60,213 nt of DNA from Galbitalea sp036266835 (GTDB taxonomy: Bacteria; Actinomycetota; Actinomycetes; Actinomycetales; Microbacteriaceae), in assembly GCA_036266835.1 (NCBI GenBank), contig DATAXD010000008.1, positions 1 to 60,213 of the forward strand, written 5' to 3'. The first letter of the stretch is position 1; the number at the start of each line of letters is the position of its first letter. Made by a program: the position numbers and the translations under genes. The notes below the pieces were generated by a model. It did not search any database. It was not told where the DNA came from and saw nothing but the letters and a program-made list of their open reading frames with translations. Below are positions 34,527 to 43,163 of the stretch, in pieces.

Positions 34527-35765
34527 TCAGGAAACGGTGACGCCCTTTCCGACGACCGTGATGCCGGATTCGGTAACGGTGAATCCGCGAGTCCGGTCGT
34601 CCTCGGGATTGACGCCCACACTTGCCCCCTCGGCGATCACAACGTCCTTGTCCAGGATCGCCCTTCTTACGACAGCGTTCGGACCGATGTGCACGCGTTC
34701 GAAGATCACCGAATCGATGACGGTTGCGCCCGATTCGACCACGCACCACGAACCGAGCACGCTGCGTTCGAGATGACCCCCGGATACGAGAGTTCCGAGC
34801 GAGACAATCGAGTCGATCGTGGTTCCCACGTTGCCCTTGGCGTCTCGCACGAACTTCGCGGGCGGCGAATTGAGTTGCTGGCTGAAGATCGGCCATTCCT
34901 GGTTGTACAGGTTGAAGATCGGCAGGGCGGAGATGAGGTCCTGGTGCGCGTCGAAGAAGGAGTCGAGCGTTCCAACATCACGCCAGTAGAACTTGTCGCG
35001 TTCGGTCGAGCCCGGAACCGAGTTCTCGTTGAGGTCGTAGACCGCCGCCTCGCCGCGAGCGACGAAGTCAGGCACGATGTCGCCACCCATGTCGTGATTG
35101 GAGTCGGTGTTTTCACCGTCACGCAGGACAGCATCGATCAGGATGTTCGCGTCGAACACGTAATTGCCCATCGAAGCCAGCACCTCGCCTGGTGATTCCG
35201 TAAGGCCAACCGCGTTGGGGGGCTTCTCGTGAAACGCAGCGATTCGACGCGAATCTTTCGCGTCGAGTTCGATGACCCCGAACTGGTCGGCGATTGTGAG
35301 CGGCTGACGTATTGCAGCAACGGTCACTCCCGCGCCGGAGTCGATATGGGCCTCGATCATCTGGGCGAAGTCCATCCGGTACACGTGATCGGCCCCGACG
35401 ACCACCACGATGTCGGGGCGCTCGTCCCGAAGCAGATTCAGGCTCTGCAGGATCGCGTCCGCCGATCCCGCAAACCAGCGCTTGCCCAGCCGCTGCTGCG
35501 CCGGAACCGATGCCACATACGAGCTCGTGATTCCATCAAGCCGCCAGGTCTGCGAGACGTGCCGGTCGAGGCTGTGGGACTTGTACTGGGTGAGCACGAC
35601 GATCTGCCGCAGGCCGGAATTGATGAGGTTGCTCAGTGCGAAATCGATGAGCCGGTATCCTCCGCCGAACGGCACGGCAGGTTTCGCCCGGTCGGCGGTA
35701 AGCGGCATCAGCCTCTTGCCTTCGCCACCGGCGAGGACGATGCCAAAGATCTTTTTCGACGCCAC
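34527..35765 (-). CDS. glgC: glucose-1-phosphate adenylyltransferase
   Basis: Makes ADP-glucose for glycogen or maltosyl donor synthesis. 412 residues. Nucleotidyltransferase site VLAGGEGKRLMPLTADRAKP, then GSADAILQ and the C-terminal left-handed beta-helix (VSLGTLVSGGHLERSVLG, VVRRAILDKDVVIAEG). GTG start is six bases after TACTCT (35772-35777, minus strand). Divergent from glgA across only 46 bases. Confidence 0.97.
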   Translation of the reverse strand: MASKKIFGIVLAGGEGKRLMPLTADRAKPAVPFGGGYRLIDFALSNLINSGLRQIVVLTQYKSHSLDRHVSQTWRLDGITSSYVASVPAQQRLGKRWFAGSADAILQSLNLLRDERPDIVVVVGADHVYRMDFAQMIEAHIDSGAGVTVAAIRQPLTIADQFGVIELDAKDSRRIAAFHEKPPNAVGLTESPGEVLASMGNYVFDANILIDAVLRDGENTDSNHDMGGDIVPDFVARGEAAVYDLNENSVPGSTERDKFYWRDVGTLDSFFDAHQDLISALPIFNLYNQEWPIFSQQLNSPPAKFVRDAKGNVGTTIDSIVSLGTLVSGGHLERSVLGSWCVVESGATVIDSVIFERVHIGPNAVVRRAILDKDVVIAEGASVGVNPEDDRTRGFTVTESGITVVGKGVTVS

Positions 35766-35811
35766 ATGCCCAGAGTAGGACGTGGCTAACCGTACGTACT
35801 AGCGTTCACTC
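35766..35811. promoter_or_regulatory. 46-base divergent promoter glgC / glgA
   Basis: Minus strand: TACTCT (35772-35777), six bases, then GTG of glgC. Plus strand: TAGCGT (35800-35805), six bases, then ATG of glgA. Both fit leaderless promoters. The two -10 elements are only 22 bases apart, so their upstream parts must overlap. CGTACGTAC lies at 35791-35799. Confidence 0.55.
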
Positions 35812-36996
35812 ATGCGAGTTGACCTCCTCAGCCGGGAATATCCGCCGGAGGTCTACGGGGGAGCCGGAGTTCACGTTGCGGAGCTGGTCAGGGCCCTTCG
35901 CGCGGGGGGCACGGATGTTCGGGTCCGCGCGTTCGGAGAGCCTCGATCAGACTCGTTTGTGACCGCGTACGCAGTGCCATCACAGCTGGCGGACGCCAAT
36001 CCGGCCCTCTCGACTCTTGGCGTCGATCTCGACATGGTTCGCGACATCGCCGGAGCGGATGTCGTGCACTCCCACACCTGGTACACGAATGCCGCCGGCC
36101 ATCTGGCGTCACTCCTCTACGACATACCCCATGTCGTCACGGCGCATTCGCTGGAGCCGCTGCGGCCGTGGAAAGCCGAGCAGTTGGGCGGCGGGTACCG
36201 GCTGTCGAGTTGGATCGAGGCGACGGCGTTCGCCGGCGCAGCGAAGATCATTGCGGTGAGCCAAGGAATGCGCCGGGACATCCTGCGGTCGTACCCGATG
36301 CTGGATCCCGAACGGATTGAAGTCGTCTACAACGGCATCGATTTAGCCGCCTGGAAGCCTCATCACGATGAGGCGCTCATTCGCAGTTTCGGCATTAACC
36401 CAGATCGACCAGCGGTGATATTCGTCGGTCGAATCACGCGGCAAAAGGGATTGCCATACCTGCTGAGGGCAGCAGCGCTCCTCCCACCGGACGTCCAGCT
36501 CGTTTTGTGTGCGGGCGCGCCGGATACCCAGGAGATCCTCGAAGAGGTACGCGCGGGCGTCACGGAACTACAGGCGGCGCGCACCGGCGTCATCTGGATC
36601 GACCGACAACTGTCGACAAGCGAACTCACTGCCGTTCTCAGCAGCGCAACGACATTCGTCTGCCCGTCGATTTATGAGCCACTGGGCATCGTGAACCTCG
36701 AAGCGATGGCGTGCGGCGTCGCCGTCGTCGGCACCGCGACGGGCGGGATCCCGGAGGTCATCGACGACGGCGTGACAGGGCGTCTCGTACCCATCGCGCA
36801 GGCGACGGATGGTACCGGTGCACCGCGTGACCCCGACCGGTTCGTCGCCGATCTTGCGGCCGCTTTGATAGAAGTCGTCTCGAATCCGCAGGCGGCGAAG
36901 GCGATGGGTGCTGCGGGACGCGAGCGAGCGGAACTGATGTTTGGCTGGGATCGGATCGCGGCGCGCACACAGGAGATTTACGCTTCTCTGAGCTAG
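35812..36996 (+). CDS. glgA: actinobacterial GlgA/GlgM-type glycosyltransferase (GT4)
   Basis: 394 residues, GT4 fold: MRVDLLSREYPPEVYGGAGVH start (first part MRVDLLSREYPPEV), HSHTWY, FVGRITRQKG, and the donor-site E-x7-E region around PSIYEPLGIVNLEAMACG. This is the form long annotated as glycogen synthase in Corynebacterium; in Mycobacterium the orthologue GlgM uses ADP-glucose and glucose-1-phosphate to make maltose-1-phosphate for the GlgE route. Divergence from glgC is the same arrangement as in Mycobacterium. Which product is made here is inference. Confidence 0.92.
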   Translation: MRVDLLSREYPPEVYGGAGVHVAELVRALRAGGTDVRVRAFGEPRSDSFVTAYAVPSQLADANPALSTLGVDLDMVRDIAGADVVHSHTWYTNAAGHLASLLYDIPHVVTAHSLEPLRPWKAEQLGGGYRLSSWIEATAFAGAAKIIAVSQGMRRDILRSYPMLDPERIEVVYNGIDLAAWKPHHDEALIRSFGINPDRPAVIFVGRITRQKGLPYLLRAAALLPPDVQLVLCAGAPDTQEILEEVRAGVTELQAARTGVIWIDRQLSTSELTAVLSSATTFVCPSIYEPLGIVNLEAMACGVAVVGTATGGIPEVIDDGVTGRLVPIAQATDGTGAPRDPDRFVADLAAALIEVVSNPQAAKAMGAAGRERAELMFGWDRIAARTQEIYASLS

Positions 36997-37037
36997 ACAT
37001 CAGCCCTCCGCAGTTGCGCATGGGCGACTCGGTGCGG

Positions 37038-37058
37038 GCGCGAGACGGCGCTCGGCGC
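37038..37058 (+). terminator. candidate hairpin after glgA
   Basis: GCGCGAG (37038-37044) can pair with CTC-G-GCGC (37051-37058) with one bulged base and a six-base loop, in the 90-base gap before the ABC ATPase gene. No U-tract. Confidence 0.3.
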
Positions 37059-37086
37059 GTGCTGGCTGCCTTAGGCTTGAGACACC

Positions 37087-37869
37087 ATGGCAAGCGTCCT
37101 CCAGCTGTCCAATGTGTCGGTAGTTCGTGCACGCACTCCGATCGTCGACGACGTGACGTGGTCGGTCGACGGCGCACAACGCTGGGTGGTTCTCGGGCCG
37201 AACGGTGCCGGGAAAACAACGCTCCTGCAGATTGCCGCGGCTCTCATTCATCCGACTTCCGGTACGGCCGTGCTGTTGGACACGATGCTTGGCAAAGTTG
37301 ACGTTTTCGATCTTCGTCCTCGAATCGGCTTCGTCTCATCGGCGATGACCAAGCGGCTCCCGGCCAACGAGACTGTTCTGAATGTCGTGATGACCGCGGC
37401 CTACTCGGTCACCGGTCGCTGGAACGAGGAGTACGAAGAGGTCGATTTGGCGCGAGCCAGGCGCGTCCTCGGCGATTGGAAGCTCGATCACTTGACGGAT
37501 CGCATGTTTGGCGGACTCAGCGATGGAGAGCAAAAGCGGGTGCTCATCGCTCGAGCCGTAATGACGGACCCCGAACTGTTGCTGCTCGATGAACCGGCCG
37601 CGAGCCTCGACCTGGGATCGCGTGAGGAGTTGCTGGCGTTGCTGACCGAGTTCGCCGCCTCACCAAAGGCACCTGCGATGGTAATGGTCACTCATCACGT
37701 CGAAGAAATCCCCGCGGGATTCACCCACGCAATGCTGCTTGCGAAAGGAAAAGTCGTCGCGGCGGGTGCGCTCGGTGCGATCGTCACCTCCAAACACCTG
37801 TCCGAGACGTTCGGCCTGCCGCTCGAGGTCACCAGCTCTCGCGGACGGTTTGCGGCGCGCGCCAAATAG
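37087..37869 (+). CDS. stand-alone ABC transporter-type ATPase
   Basis: 260 residues, one ABC module: Walker A GPNGAGKTT, signature LSDGEQKRVLIARAV, Walker B LLLLDEPAASLDLG, switch His in VTHHVEEIP. It resembles the ModF/PhrA-like group of soluble ABC ATPases. No permease or binding-protein gene is nearby, so it either serves a system encoded elsewhere or is not a transporter. TAGGCT (37072-37077) lies nine bases before the ATG and may be a -10 giving a very short leader. Confidence 0.85.
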   Translation: MASVLQLSNVSVVRARTPIVDDVTWSVDGAQRWVVLGPNGAGKTTLLQIAAALIHPTSGTAVLLDTMLGKVDVFDLRPRIGFVSSAMTKRLPANETVLNVVMTAAYSVTGRWNEEYEEVDLARARRVLGDWKLDHLTDRMFGGLSDGEQKRVLIARAVMTDPELLLLDEPAASLDLGSREELLALLTEFAASPKAPAMVMVTHHVEEIPAGFTHAMLLAKGKVVAAGALGAIVTSKHLSETFGLPLEVTSSRGRFAARAK

Positions 37870-38008
37870 GCGACCGCGGTGGAACGACCGGCGGACGGAT
37901 GATAGTCTGTTTAGTCGGCTCTGAGGGTGCTTTCGTTCAGGCACATCCTCGCCACGAGTTTCCACTCGGAAGCAGTTCTTCCATCACGTTCTCAACCAAG
38001 GAAATGCC
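37870..38008 (+). promoter_or_regulatory. structured leader upstream of rpmE2 (L31-leader-like)
   Basis: 139 bases between the ABC gene and rpmE2. Two hairpins are visible: GAGG-GTGC (37923-37930) with GCAC-AT-CCTC (37941-37950), and CGAGT (37955-37959) with ACTCG (37964-37968) around TTCC. A ribosomal L31 autoregulatory leader is described for Actinobacteria; I cannot check the covariance pattern, so membership is a suggestion. AAGGAAA precedes the ATG. Confidence 0.4.
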
Positions 38009-38257
38009 ATGAAGTCAGACATTCACCCCGACTACACCCCGATAGTGTTCCGCGACCTTGCGTCAGGGGAAACGTTCCTGACTCGCTCTACTGCGACAAG
38101 CGACAAGACCATCGAACTGGATGGCGTCACGTACCCGGTCATCGACGTCGAGATCTCGTCGGCATCGCATCCGTTCTACACCGGCAAGCAGCGCATCCTC
38201 GACTCGGCTGGCCGTGTTGAGAAGTTCAACTCGCGTTACAAGGGCTTCGGTAAGTAA
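38009..38257 (+). CDS. rpmE2: 50S ribosomal protein L31, type B (zinc-independent)
   Basis: 82 residues, MKSDIHPDYTPIVFRDLASG start and SHPFYTGKQRILDSAGRVEKF end. It lacks the CxxC pairs of the zinc-binding form, so it is the type B (C-minus) protein that does not hold zinc and often replaces the zinc form under zinc shortage. I do not see a clear Zur box upstream. Followed by a bidirectional hairpin. Confidence 0.95.
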   Translation: MKSDIHPDYTPIVFRDLASGETFLTRSTATSDKTIELDGVTYPVIDVEISSASHPFYTGKQRILDSAGRVEKFNSRYKGFGK

Positions 38258-38271
38258 CCCGCAATTCTTCG

Positions 38272-38307
38272 ACAGCGGGTGTTCGGCCGGTGCCGGGCGC
38301 CCGCTGT
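38272..38307. terminator. bidirectional hairpin between rpmE2 and the DUF1906 gene
   Basis: ACAGCGGG (38272-38279) pairs perfectly with CCCGCTGT (38300-38307). It lies between two convergent genes (stops at 38257 and 38319) and can end both transcripts. Confidence 0.65.
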
Positions 38308-38318
38308 TGTGACTCGGG

Positions 38319-39689
38319 CTACTGCGCGACGCGTGACGAGACCGCTGTCTGTGTTGCCGAGGCGTAGCCGGGCGCGGTACCGGTGATGGTGAGGGTGATC
38401 GCCTGACCCACGTCGACTCCCGTCACGACATATTGCCGAGCTATGCTGCCGGACTCCACCAGGGTGCCGCCACGGTACCAGGCGTAGAACAGGGTGACGG
38501 GTGCCGGACTCCACGGTTTCGTCACAGCGGTGAGCGTGCTGCCGTTAGTGACTTTGCCTTCGATATGGACCGGCTGGGTCGTCAGTTTGCCGAGCACCAG
38601 GACGCTGGCACTGGTCAGGGTCTTGGTGCTGTATCCAAGCCCGCGACCGCTGATGGACAGCGAAATCTCGGCGCCGACATCCGACTTAGCCGGGACGTAC
38701 GACTCATCGGTCGCGTGCTTGATGGGTGAGCCATCGCGCCGCCACTGATAGGTGAACGAAACGCCCTGGCCCCAGTTCCCGGTGTTCGCGGCGAGAACAC
38801 CTCCGGAGACCAGGGGATTCGACGCCGAGATCGCCGCATGGCCGGTGTGGAACAGGCGACAGGAAACGTCGTTGTCCAGGGTCGAGACATACTGGACCAT
38901 CGCGACCCATCCGTTGGGGGTAAGTGGATCCTTCTCACAGTCGGCCGGCGCCCCGAGAGGAGAGCCGCCGGCAAGCCAGCTGCGGAGTCCGGCGAGGTTG
39001 CTTTCCGCAGACGTTACACCGGCGATCTTCTTCCACTGGTATGACGTCGAGTAGATGCCGACGCTGAGTGCCTTCGAGTGGAAGTAGTCGACCATCCCAC
39101 TCAGCGAAGCGGCGTTGGCAGCCAGGTCGGGCTGCCAGGAGTTGGAGGTCTCAACGTCCAGCCACCAAAGTCGGGGCAGACGGTTCAGGCTCCGACTGGC
39201 ATAGCGAATGTCCGCTTGCGCCATGGAGTATCCGTAGACGTATGCACACGCGGCACCCGCCTTGTGCGTACACGATCCGTCCGGATTGGCGATCCGAGTC
39301 CCGCTCTTCGTCTTGTCGTGTGCAGGCCACCAGTCAGCGGCGAGTGCGGGATTTCCGGTATTCACGTAGACCGCCGCGTGGGGCTGCTCGGTGATGCCTG
39401 CGAGTAGCAGGGCGGAGTTGTACTCGCTCTGGAAGCAGGGGTTGAGCCTGCTCGCGATCCCGCCATTCACCCCGACGATCGCGAACGGGAACTGCGCAGG
39501 CAGATCCACATGAGAGAGCGACGCGCACTGCGGAAACGAGATATCGACTCCTGTGCCGATGGAGGGAAGTGACACTGGACCCGCAGACAGTGGAGCATCT
39601 TCGAGTACGGTCGGAGCCACCGGTGTCGCGCTGAGGGCGATAACGGCGACGACCCCCAGAAGCCCTCCTGCCCGGATTGACCTCACCAT
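38319..39689 (-). CDS. secreted DUF1906 (glycoside hydrolase-like) protein with C-terminal repeat domains
   Basis: 456 residues. N-terminal signal peptide (MVRSIRAGGLLGVVAVIALS, cleavage around 25-30). Residues about 45-290 form a DUF1906/Rv2525c-like TIM-barrel domain: GTGVDISFPQC, AAVYVNTGNPA, RLWWLDVETSNSW, VGIYSTSYQWKKIAG. Two related beta-rich repeats follow (YQWRRDGSPIKHATDESYV and FYAWYRGGTLVESGSIARQY), each with a GYxSxT end. Probably acts on or binds cell-wall glycans outside the cell; catalytic activity is unproven for this family. The ATG may be bypassed: GTG three bases later lies six bases after CATACT (39693-39698, minus strand), fitting a leaderless start. Confidence 0.85.
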   Translation of the reverse strand: MVRSIRAGGLLGVVAVIALSATPVAPTVLEDAPLSAGPVSLPSIGTGVDISFPQCASLSHVDLPAQFPFAIVGVNGGIASRLNPCFQSEYNSALLLAGITEQPHAAVYVNTGNPALAADWWPAHDKTKSGTRIANPDGSCTHKAGAACAYVYGYSMAQADIRYASRSLNRLPRLWWLDVETSNSWQPDLAANAASLSGMVDYFHSKALSVGIYSTSYQWKKIAGVTSAESNLAGLRSWLAGGSPLGAPADCEKDPLTPNGWVAMVQYVSTLDNDVSCRLFHTGHAAISASNPLVSGGVLAANTGNWGQGVSFTYQWRRDGSPIKHATDESYVPAKSDVGAEISLSISGRGLGYSTKTLTSASVLVLGKLTTQPVHIEGKVTNGSTLTAVTKPWSPAPVTLFYAWYRGGTLVESGSIARQYVVTGVDVGQAITLTITGTAPGYASATQTAVSSRVAQ

Positions 39690-39751
39690 GCCAGTATGCG
39701 CGACTTACCCGCAGTTTTCGAATGGTTGCCCCCGGATAATGGACGGGCCGC

Positions 39752-40441
39752 CTATCTCACGGGCCACAGCCCTGACGTGGTGAAGTCGGGATTGTGAGTG
39801 CGGCGCATGTAATCCTGAAAATCGGCGGACTGCTCGGCACACCACTCGACTTGTCGCTGGTGAAGCAGGCGAGCGTCTACGCCGAGCTCTTCGGGGTGCA
39901 GCCGTGCCATCGCCTGCGCGACCCGGCCCGCCGCTATCGCGTCGGCGCTCGCATCGTGTGCGTCAACGAGCGGCACGTCGTAGACCTCGGCGGCGGCTTC
40001 GAGCGTTCGCTTGCCCTTGCGGTAACGGTCGATCGCCTTATCGAGGATGAGGGGGTCGATGATCGGTGCTGGCTCGCGCAAGGGATCGAGCCCATACCTC
40101 ACCGCCTCGTGGTACAGCAGGCTCAGGTCGTATGGAGCGTTGTAAATCGTGACCGCCAGGCCACGATCGAACAGCGACGTCAGAACGTCGATGATTTCGG
40201 CAACGACCTCGGAGGCTGGTCGACCCTCGGCGCGAGCTCGCTCAGTCGTGATGCCATGCACCGCGCTGGCGCCAACCGGTATCTCCACACCGGGATTCGC
40301 CAGCCAATTCCACTGTTCGACGAGCTCACCCTGCGAATTCAGCACCCCGATGTGGGCCGAGACGATCCGGGACGATTCGACATCGATGCCGGTCGTTTCA
40401 AGGTCGAATACACCGAGTGTGTCGAACCAGTTGTTACCCAT
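39752..40441 (-). CDS. DnaQ-like 3'-5' exonuclease (DEDDh)
   Basis: 229 residues from ATG 40441. Motif I FDLETTGID (Asp13, Glu15), motif II YNAPYDLSLL, motif III HDASADAIA give the DEDDh exonuclease set, as in DNA polymerase III epsilon. It is a stand-alone proofreading-like exonuclease; its target is unknown. The start is chosen because TATCGT (40449-40454, minus strand) ends seven bases upstream, a leaderless pattern; an in-frame TTG at 40471 would add ten residues but has no support. Confidence 0.9.
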   Translation of the reverse strand: MGNNWFDTLGVFDLETTGIDVESSRIVSAHIGVLNSQGELVEQWNWLANPGVEIPVGASAVHGITTERARAEGRPASEVVAEIIDVLTSLFDRGLAVTIYNAPYDLSLLYHEAVRYGLDPLREPAPIIDPLILDKAIDRYRKGKRTLEAAAEVYDVPLVDAHDASADAIAAGRVAQAMARLHPEELGVDARLLHQRQVEWCAEQSADFQDYMRRTHNPDFTTSGLWPVR

Positions 40442-40487
40442 GGGACAAACGATAAGTGCAGCGGGCGACAATCGTCGTGCGAATCGG

Positions 40488-42197
40488 TCAGTTCGTCGGC
40501 GGATCGACGTGCAGCCAGAAGAAGTCCTGGCTCCCGAGAGTCAGGACCAGCGGTCCCTCGCGCGGCACCGTGGGAAACGCGCCCCCGCCGAAGATGTCCG
40601 TGAGCGAGGCCCCGGCTACGACGCTGGCATCCAGCTCGACCGACACCGGGTTGTGCGAAAAGCTGAACACGCAGAGCACCTGCTCCGGCGCATCGCCCAT
40701 TTGCCCGACGGAACCCTCGTAGGACCGAAGAAACGCCAGCACCGACTCGTGACTCGACTGCACGATCGTCATCGTGCCGAGACCGAACACCGGATGTGCC
40801 TTGCGGGTGTGCAGGACGTTGCGAATCCAGTGCAACAGCGAACGTGATTGTGCCAGCTGAGACTCGACGTTGACGAGCGTGTAGTTGTAGACAAGGGACT
40901 GCACGACGGGGGAGTACAGCTTGCCCGGATCGGCGCCCGAGAAACCGGCATTGCGGTCGGGGTTCCACTGCATGGGTGTGCGGGAGCTGTCGCGGTCCGG
41001 CAACCAGATGTTGTCGCCCATCCCGATTTCGTCGCCGTAATAGAGGAACGGGCTGCCCTTGAGCGCGAACAGCAAAGCGTGCGCGAGTTCGAGCTCTGCG
41101 CGCGCATTGTCCAGCAGCGGAGCCAGGCGACGTCGGATACCGATGTTCGACCGCATCCTGGGGTCGTAGGCGTACCAGCCGTACATGGCCTGCCGGTATT
41201 CCTCGGAAACCATCTCGAGCGTCAGCTCATCGTGATTCCGCAGAAACACGCCCCAGCCAGCCCCGGGTGGAACGTCTGTCGTCTCCGACATGATGCGAAC
41301 CAGTTCTCCGGCCTGCTGTGCGCGTAGTGAGTAGAAGATTCGCGGCATCACGGGAAAATCGAAGGCCATGTGGCATTCGGGCTCTTCTTCCGTACCGAAG
41401 AACGAGACGACCTCCTGCGGCCACTGGTTGGCTTCGGCGATCAGGATGCGGCCGGGGTACTCGCGATCGAGCATGGCGCGAATCTCGCGCAGGAACTCGT
41501 GCGTTTCCGGCTCGCCCTCACCGTTGCCGTCTTCGCTCTCGAACAGGTACGGAATCGCATCGAGTCGGATGCCGTCGACTCCCATGTCCAGCCAGAACCG
41601 GATGATCGAAAACACCTCCTCGCGCACGGCGGGGTTGTCGAAGTTGAGGTCGGGTTGGTGGGAAAAGAATCGGTGGAAATAGAACTGCCTCCGCACCGGA
41701 TCGAACGCCCAGTTCGACTCCTCGGTGTCGACGAAGATGATGCGGATGTTGGGGTACTTTTCGTCGCTGTCGCTCCATACGTAGTAGTCGCCGTATGGGC
41801 CGTCCGGGTCGGATCTGGACTGCTGGAACCAGTCGTGCGCATCCGACGTGTGGTTGAGCGGGTAGTCCATGACAATGCGCATGTTGCGCTCGTGGGCTCG
41901 ACGAACCAGTTCGCGAAACTCTTCGACGGTCCCGAACTCCGGCAGGATCGAACGGAAGTCGGATACGTCGTAGCCACCGTCCCGCAGCGGCGACTGGTAG
42001 ATCGGTGGCAACCAGAGTGCATCCACTCCGAGCCACTGCAGATAGTCGAGCCGGGAGATAAGACCACCGAGATCGCCGGATCCGTCGCCATTGCTGTCGA
42101 CAAAGTTGCGAACCATCACTTCGTAGAACACCGCACGCCGGTACCATTCGGTGTCGAGCGCGAGGCCTGGCAGCTGAATTGGCGCGGTGAAGGTCAC
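40488..42197 (-). CDS. treS: trehalose synthase / maltose alpha-D-glucosyltransferase (GH13)
   Basis: 569 residues. GH13 catalytic residues: nucleophile Asp213 in GVDGIRLDAIPY, acid/base Glu255 in ILIAEANQW, and Asp323 in FLRNHDELTLEM. NHDELTLEMV and the N-terminal WYRRAVFYEVMVRNFVDSNG are typical of TreS, which interconverts maltose and trehalose. No maltokinase domain is fused. Together with glgC and the GlgM-type glgA it points to trehalose and alpha-glucan metabolism. GTG start is six bases after TAGGAT (42204-42209, minus strand), so leaderless. Confidence 0.92.
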   Translation of the reverse strand: MTFTAPIQLPGLALDTEWYRRAVFYEVMVRNFVDSNGDGSGDLGGLISRLDYLQWLGVDALWLPPIYQSPLRDGGYDVSDFRSILPEFGTVEEFRELVRRAHERNMRIVMDYPLNHTSDAHDWFQQSRSDPDGPYGDYYVWSDSDEKYPNIRIIFVDTEESNWAFDPVRRQFYFHRFFSHQPDLNFDNPAVREEVFSIIRFWLDMGVDGIRLDAIPYLFESEDGNGEGEPETHEFLREIRAMLDREYPGRILIAEANQWPQEVVSFFGTEEEPECHMAFDFPVMPRIFYSLRAQQAGELVRIMSETTDVPPGAGWGVFLRNHDELTLEMVSEEYRQAMYGWYAYDPRMRSNIGIRRRLAPLLDNARAELELAHALLFALKGSPFLYYGDEIGMGDNIWLPDRDSSRTPMQWNPDRNAGFSGADPGKLYSPVVQSLVYNYTLVNVESQLAQSRSLLHWIRNVLHTRKAHPVFGLGTMTIVQSSHESVLAFLRSYEGSVGQMGDAPEQVLCVFSFSHNPVSVELDASVVAGASLTDIFGGGAFPTVPREGPLVLTLGSQDFFWLHVDPPTN

Positions 42198-42260
42198 GAA
42201 ATCATCCTAGGGGCGGTAAGCAAGCGCTTACAGTTGCGCCGCGCTGCGTACAATCGACCG
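42198..42260. promoter_or_regulatory. divergent leaderless promoters with LacI-like operator (treS / hydrolase)
   Basis: Minus strand: TAGGAT (42204-42209), six bases, GTG of treS. Plus strand: TACAAT (42249-42254), six bases, GTG of the hydrolase gene, with CTTACA (42227-42232) 16 bases upstream as -35. Between them GTAAGC (42216-42221) and GCTTAC (42226-42231) form an inverted repeat with core AAGCGCTT (42222-42229), a shape often bound by LacI-family sugar regulators. It overlaps the plus-strand -35. Confidence 0.6.
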
Positions 42261-43163
42261 GTGAAGATCGACGGCCCGTACGACGACGCGATTCGAGCGT
42301 TGCCGGTTCGCGAGGGGTCCATCTCGATACTCGGAAGTGACAGCCACTACTGGGACTACGGTTCGATTGACGCGCCGACCACGATCGTCGCGGTTCACGG
42401 TTTTCGGGGCGAACATCACGGCCTCGAACCGGTGATCGCGCAGTTGCACGGAATCCGAGTAATCAGCCCGGATCTGCCGTCGTTCGGTGACTCGACCCCG
42501 ATGACCGAGGCCGAGCATTCCGTCGACGGCTTCGTGGCGTGGCTCGACCAGCTGGTGGACGCGCTCAAGCTGTCGCGGCGACCCATCATCCTCGGCCACT
42601 CCTTCGGCTCGATCGTTGTTGCCGCGGCCGTCGCGGGCGGCCTTGCGACGCCCGCGCTGATCCTGGTCAATCCGATCGCGGCGCCAGCGCTCAAGGGTCC
42701 GAAGGCGTTCATTTCGGCACTGACCGGCTTCTATTACAAACTCGGTGCCGCGCTGCCTCGGCGAATCGGATACTCGCTCCTTGGCAGTCGACTCATCACC
42801 AGATTCGTGACCCAGCAGATGTCGGTGACCGGGGACCGGGCTCTTCGTCGCTGGATCAACTACCAGCACAACACCTATTTCAGCCGGTTTGCCGATCGCG
42901 ACACCCTCTTGGCGGCCTTCCGCGCGTCGACGGCGCACTGGGTGAGCGAGTACGCCGAAGACATCCGTGTGCCGACCCTGCTCATCGCGGCCCAGGACGA
43001 CCAGATCACCACGGTTGCCGACGAGGAGAAATTGGCGAAACTCCTGCCGGACGCCGAACTTCATGTCATTGCGAACGTCGGGCACCTCATCCACTACGAG
43101 AAGCCGCGCGAGGCTGCCGCGCTGATCGAGCAATTCGTCACCGATCGGGTCGTCGCGCGGTGA
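42261..43163 (+). CDS. alpha/beta-fold hydrolase
   Basis: 300 residues from GTG 42261. Motifs: oxyanion AVHGFRGEHHG, nucleophile elbow LGHSFGSIV, acid in LLIAAQDDQITTV and catalytic His in ANVGHLIHYEKP. Substrate unknown. The GTG start six bases after TACAAT indicates leaderless translation. Its stop overlaps the glycosyltransferase start (GTGA), so the two products probably work together, for example on a glycolipid or cell-envelope sugar; this is inference. Confidence 0.88.
   Translation: MKIDGPYDDAIRALPVREGSISILGSDSHYWDYGSIDAPTTIVAVHGFRGEHHGLEPVIAQLHGIRVISPDLPSFGDSTPMTEAEHSVDGFVAWLDQLVDALKLSRRPIILGHSFGSIVVAAAVAGGLATPALILVNPIAAPALKGPKAFISALTGFYYKLGAALPRRIGYSLLGSRLITRFVTQQMSVTGDRALRRWINYQHNTYFSRFADRDTLLAAFRASTAHWVSEYAEDIRVPTLLIAAQDDQITTVADEEKLAKLLPDAELHVIANVGHLIHYEKPREAAALIEQFVTDRVVAR

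Noticed and set aside
41370..42260. In-frame upstream extension of the alpha/beta hydrolase to 41370
   Set aside because: It is antisense to treS; the leaderless GTG 42261 gives a normal-length hydrolase.
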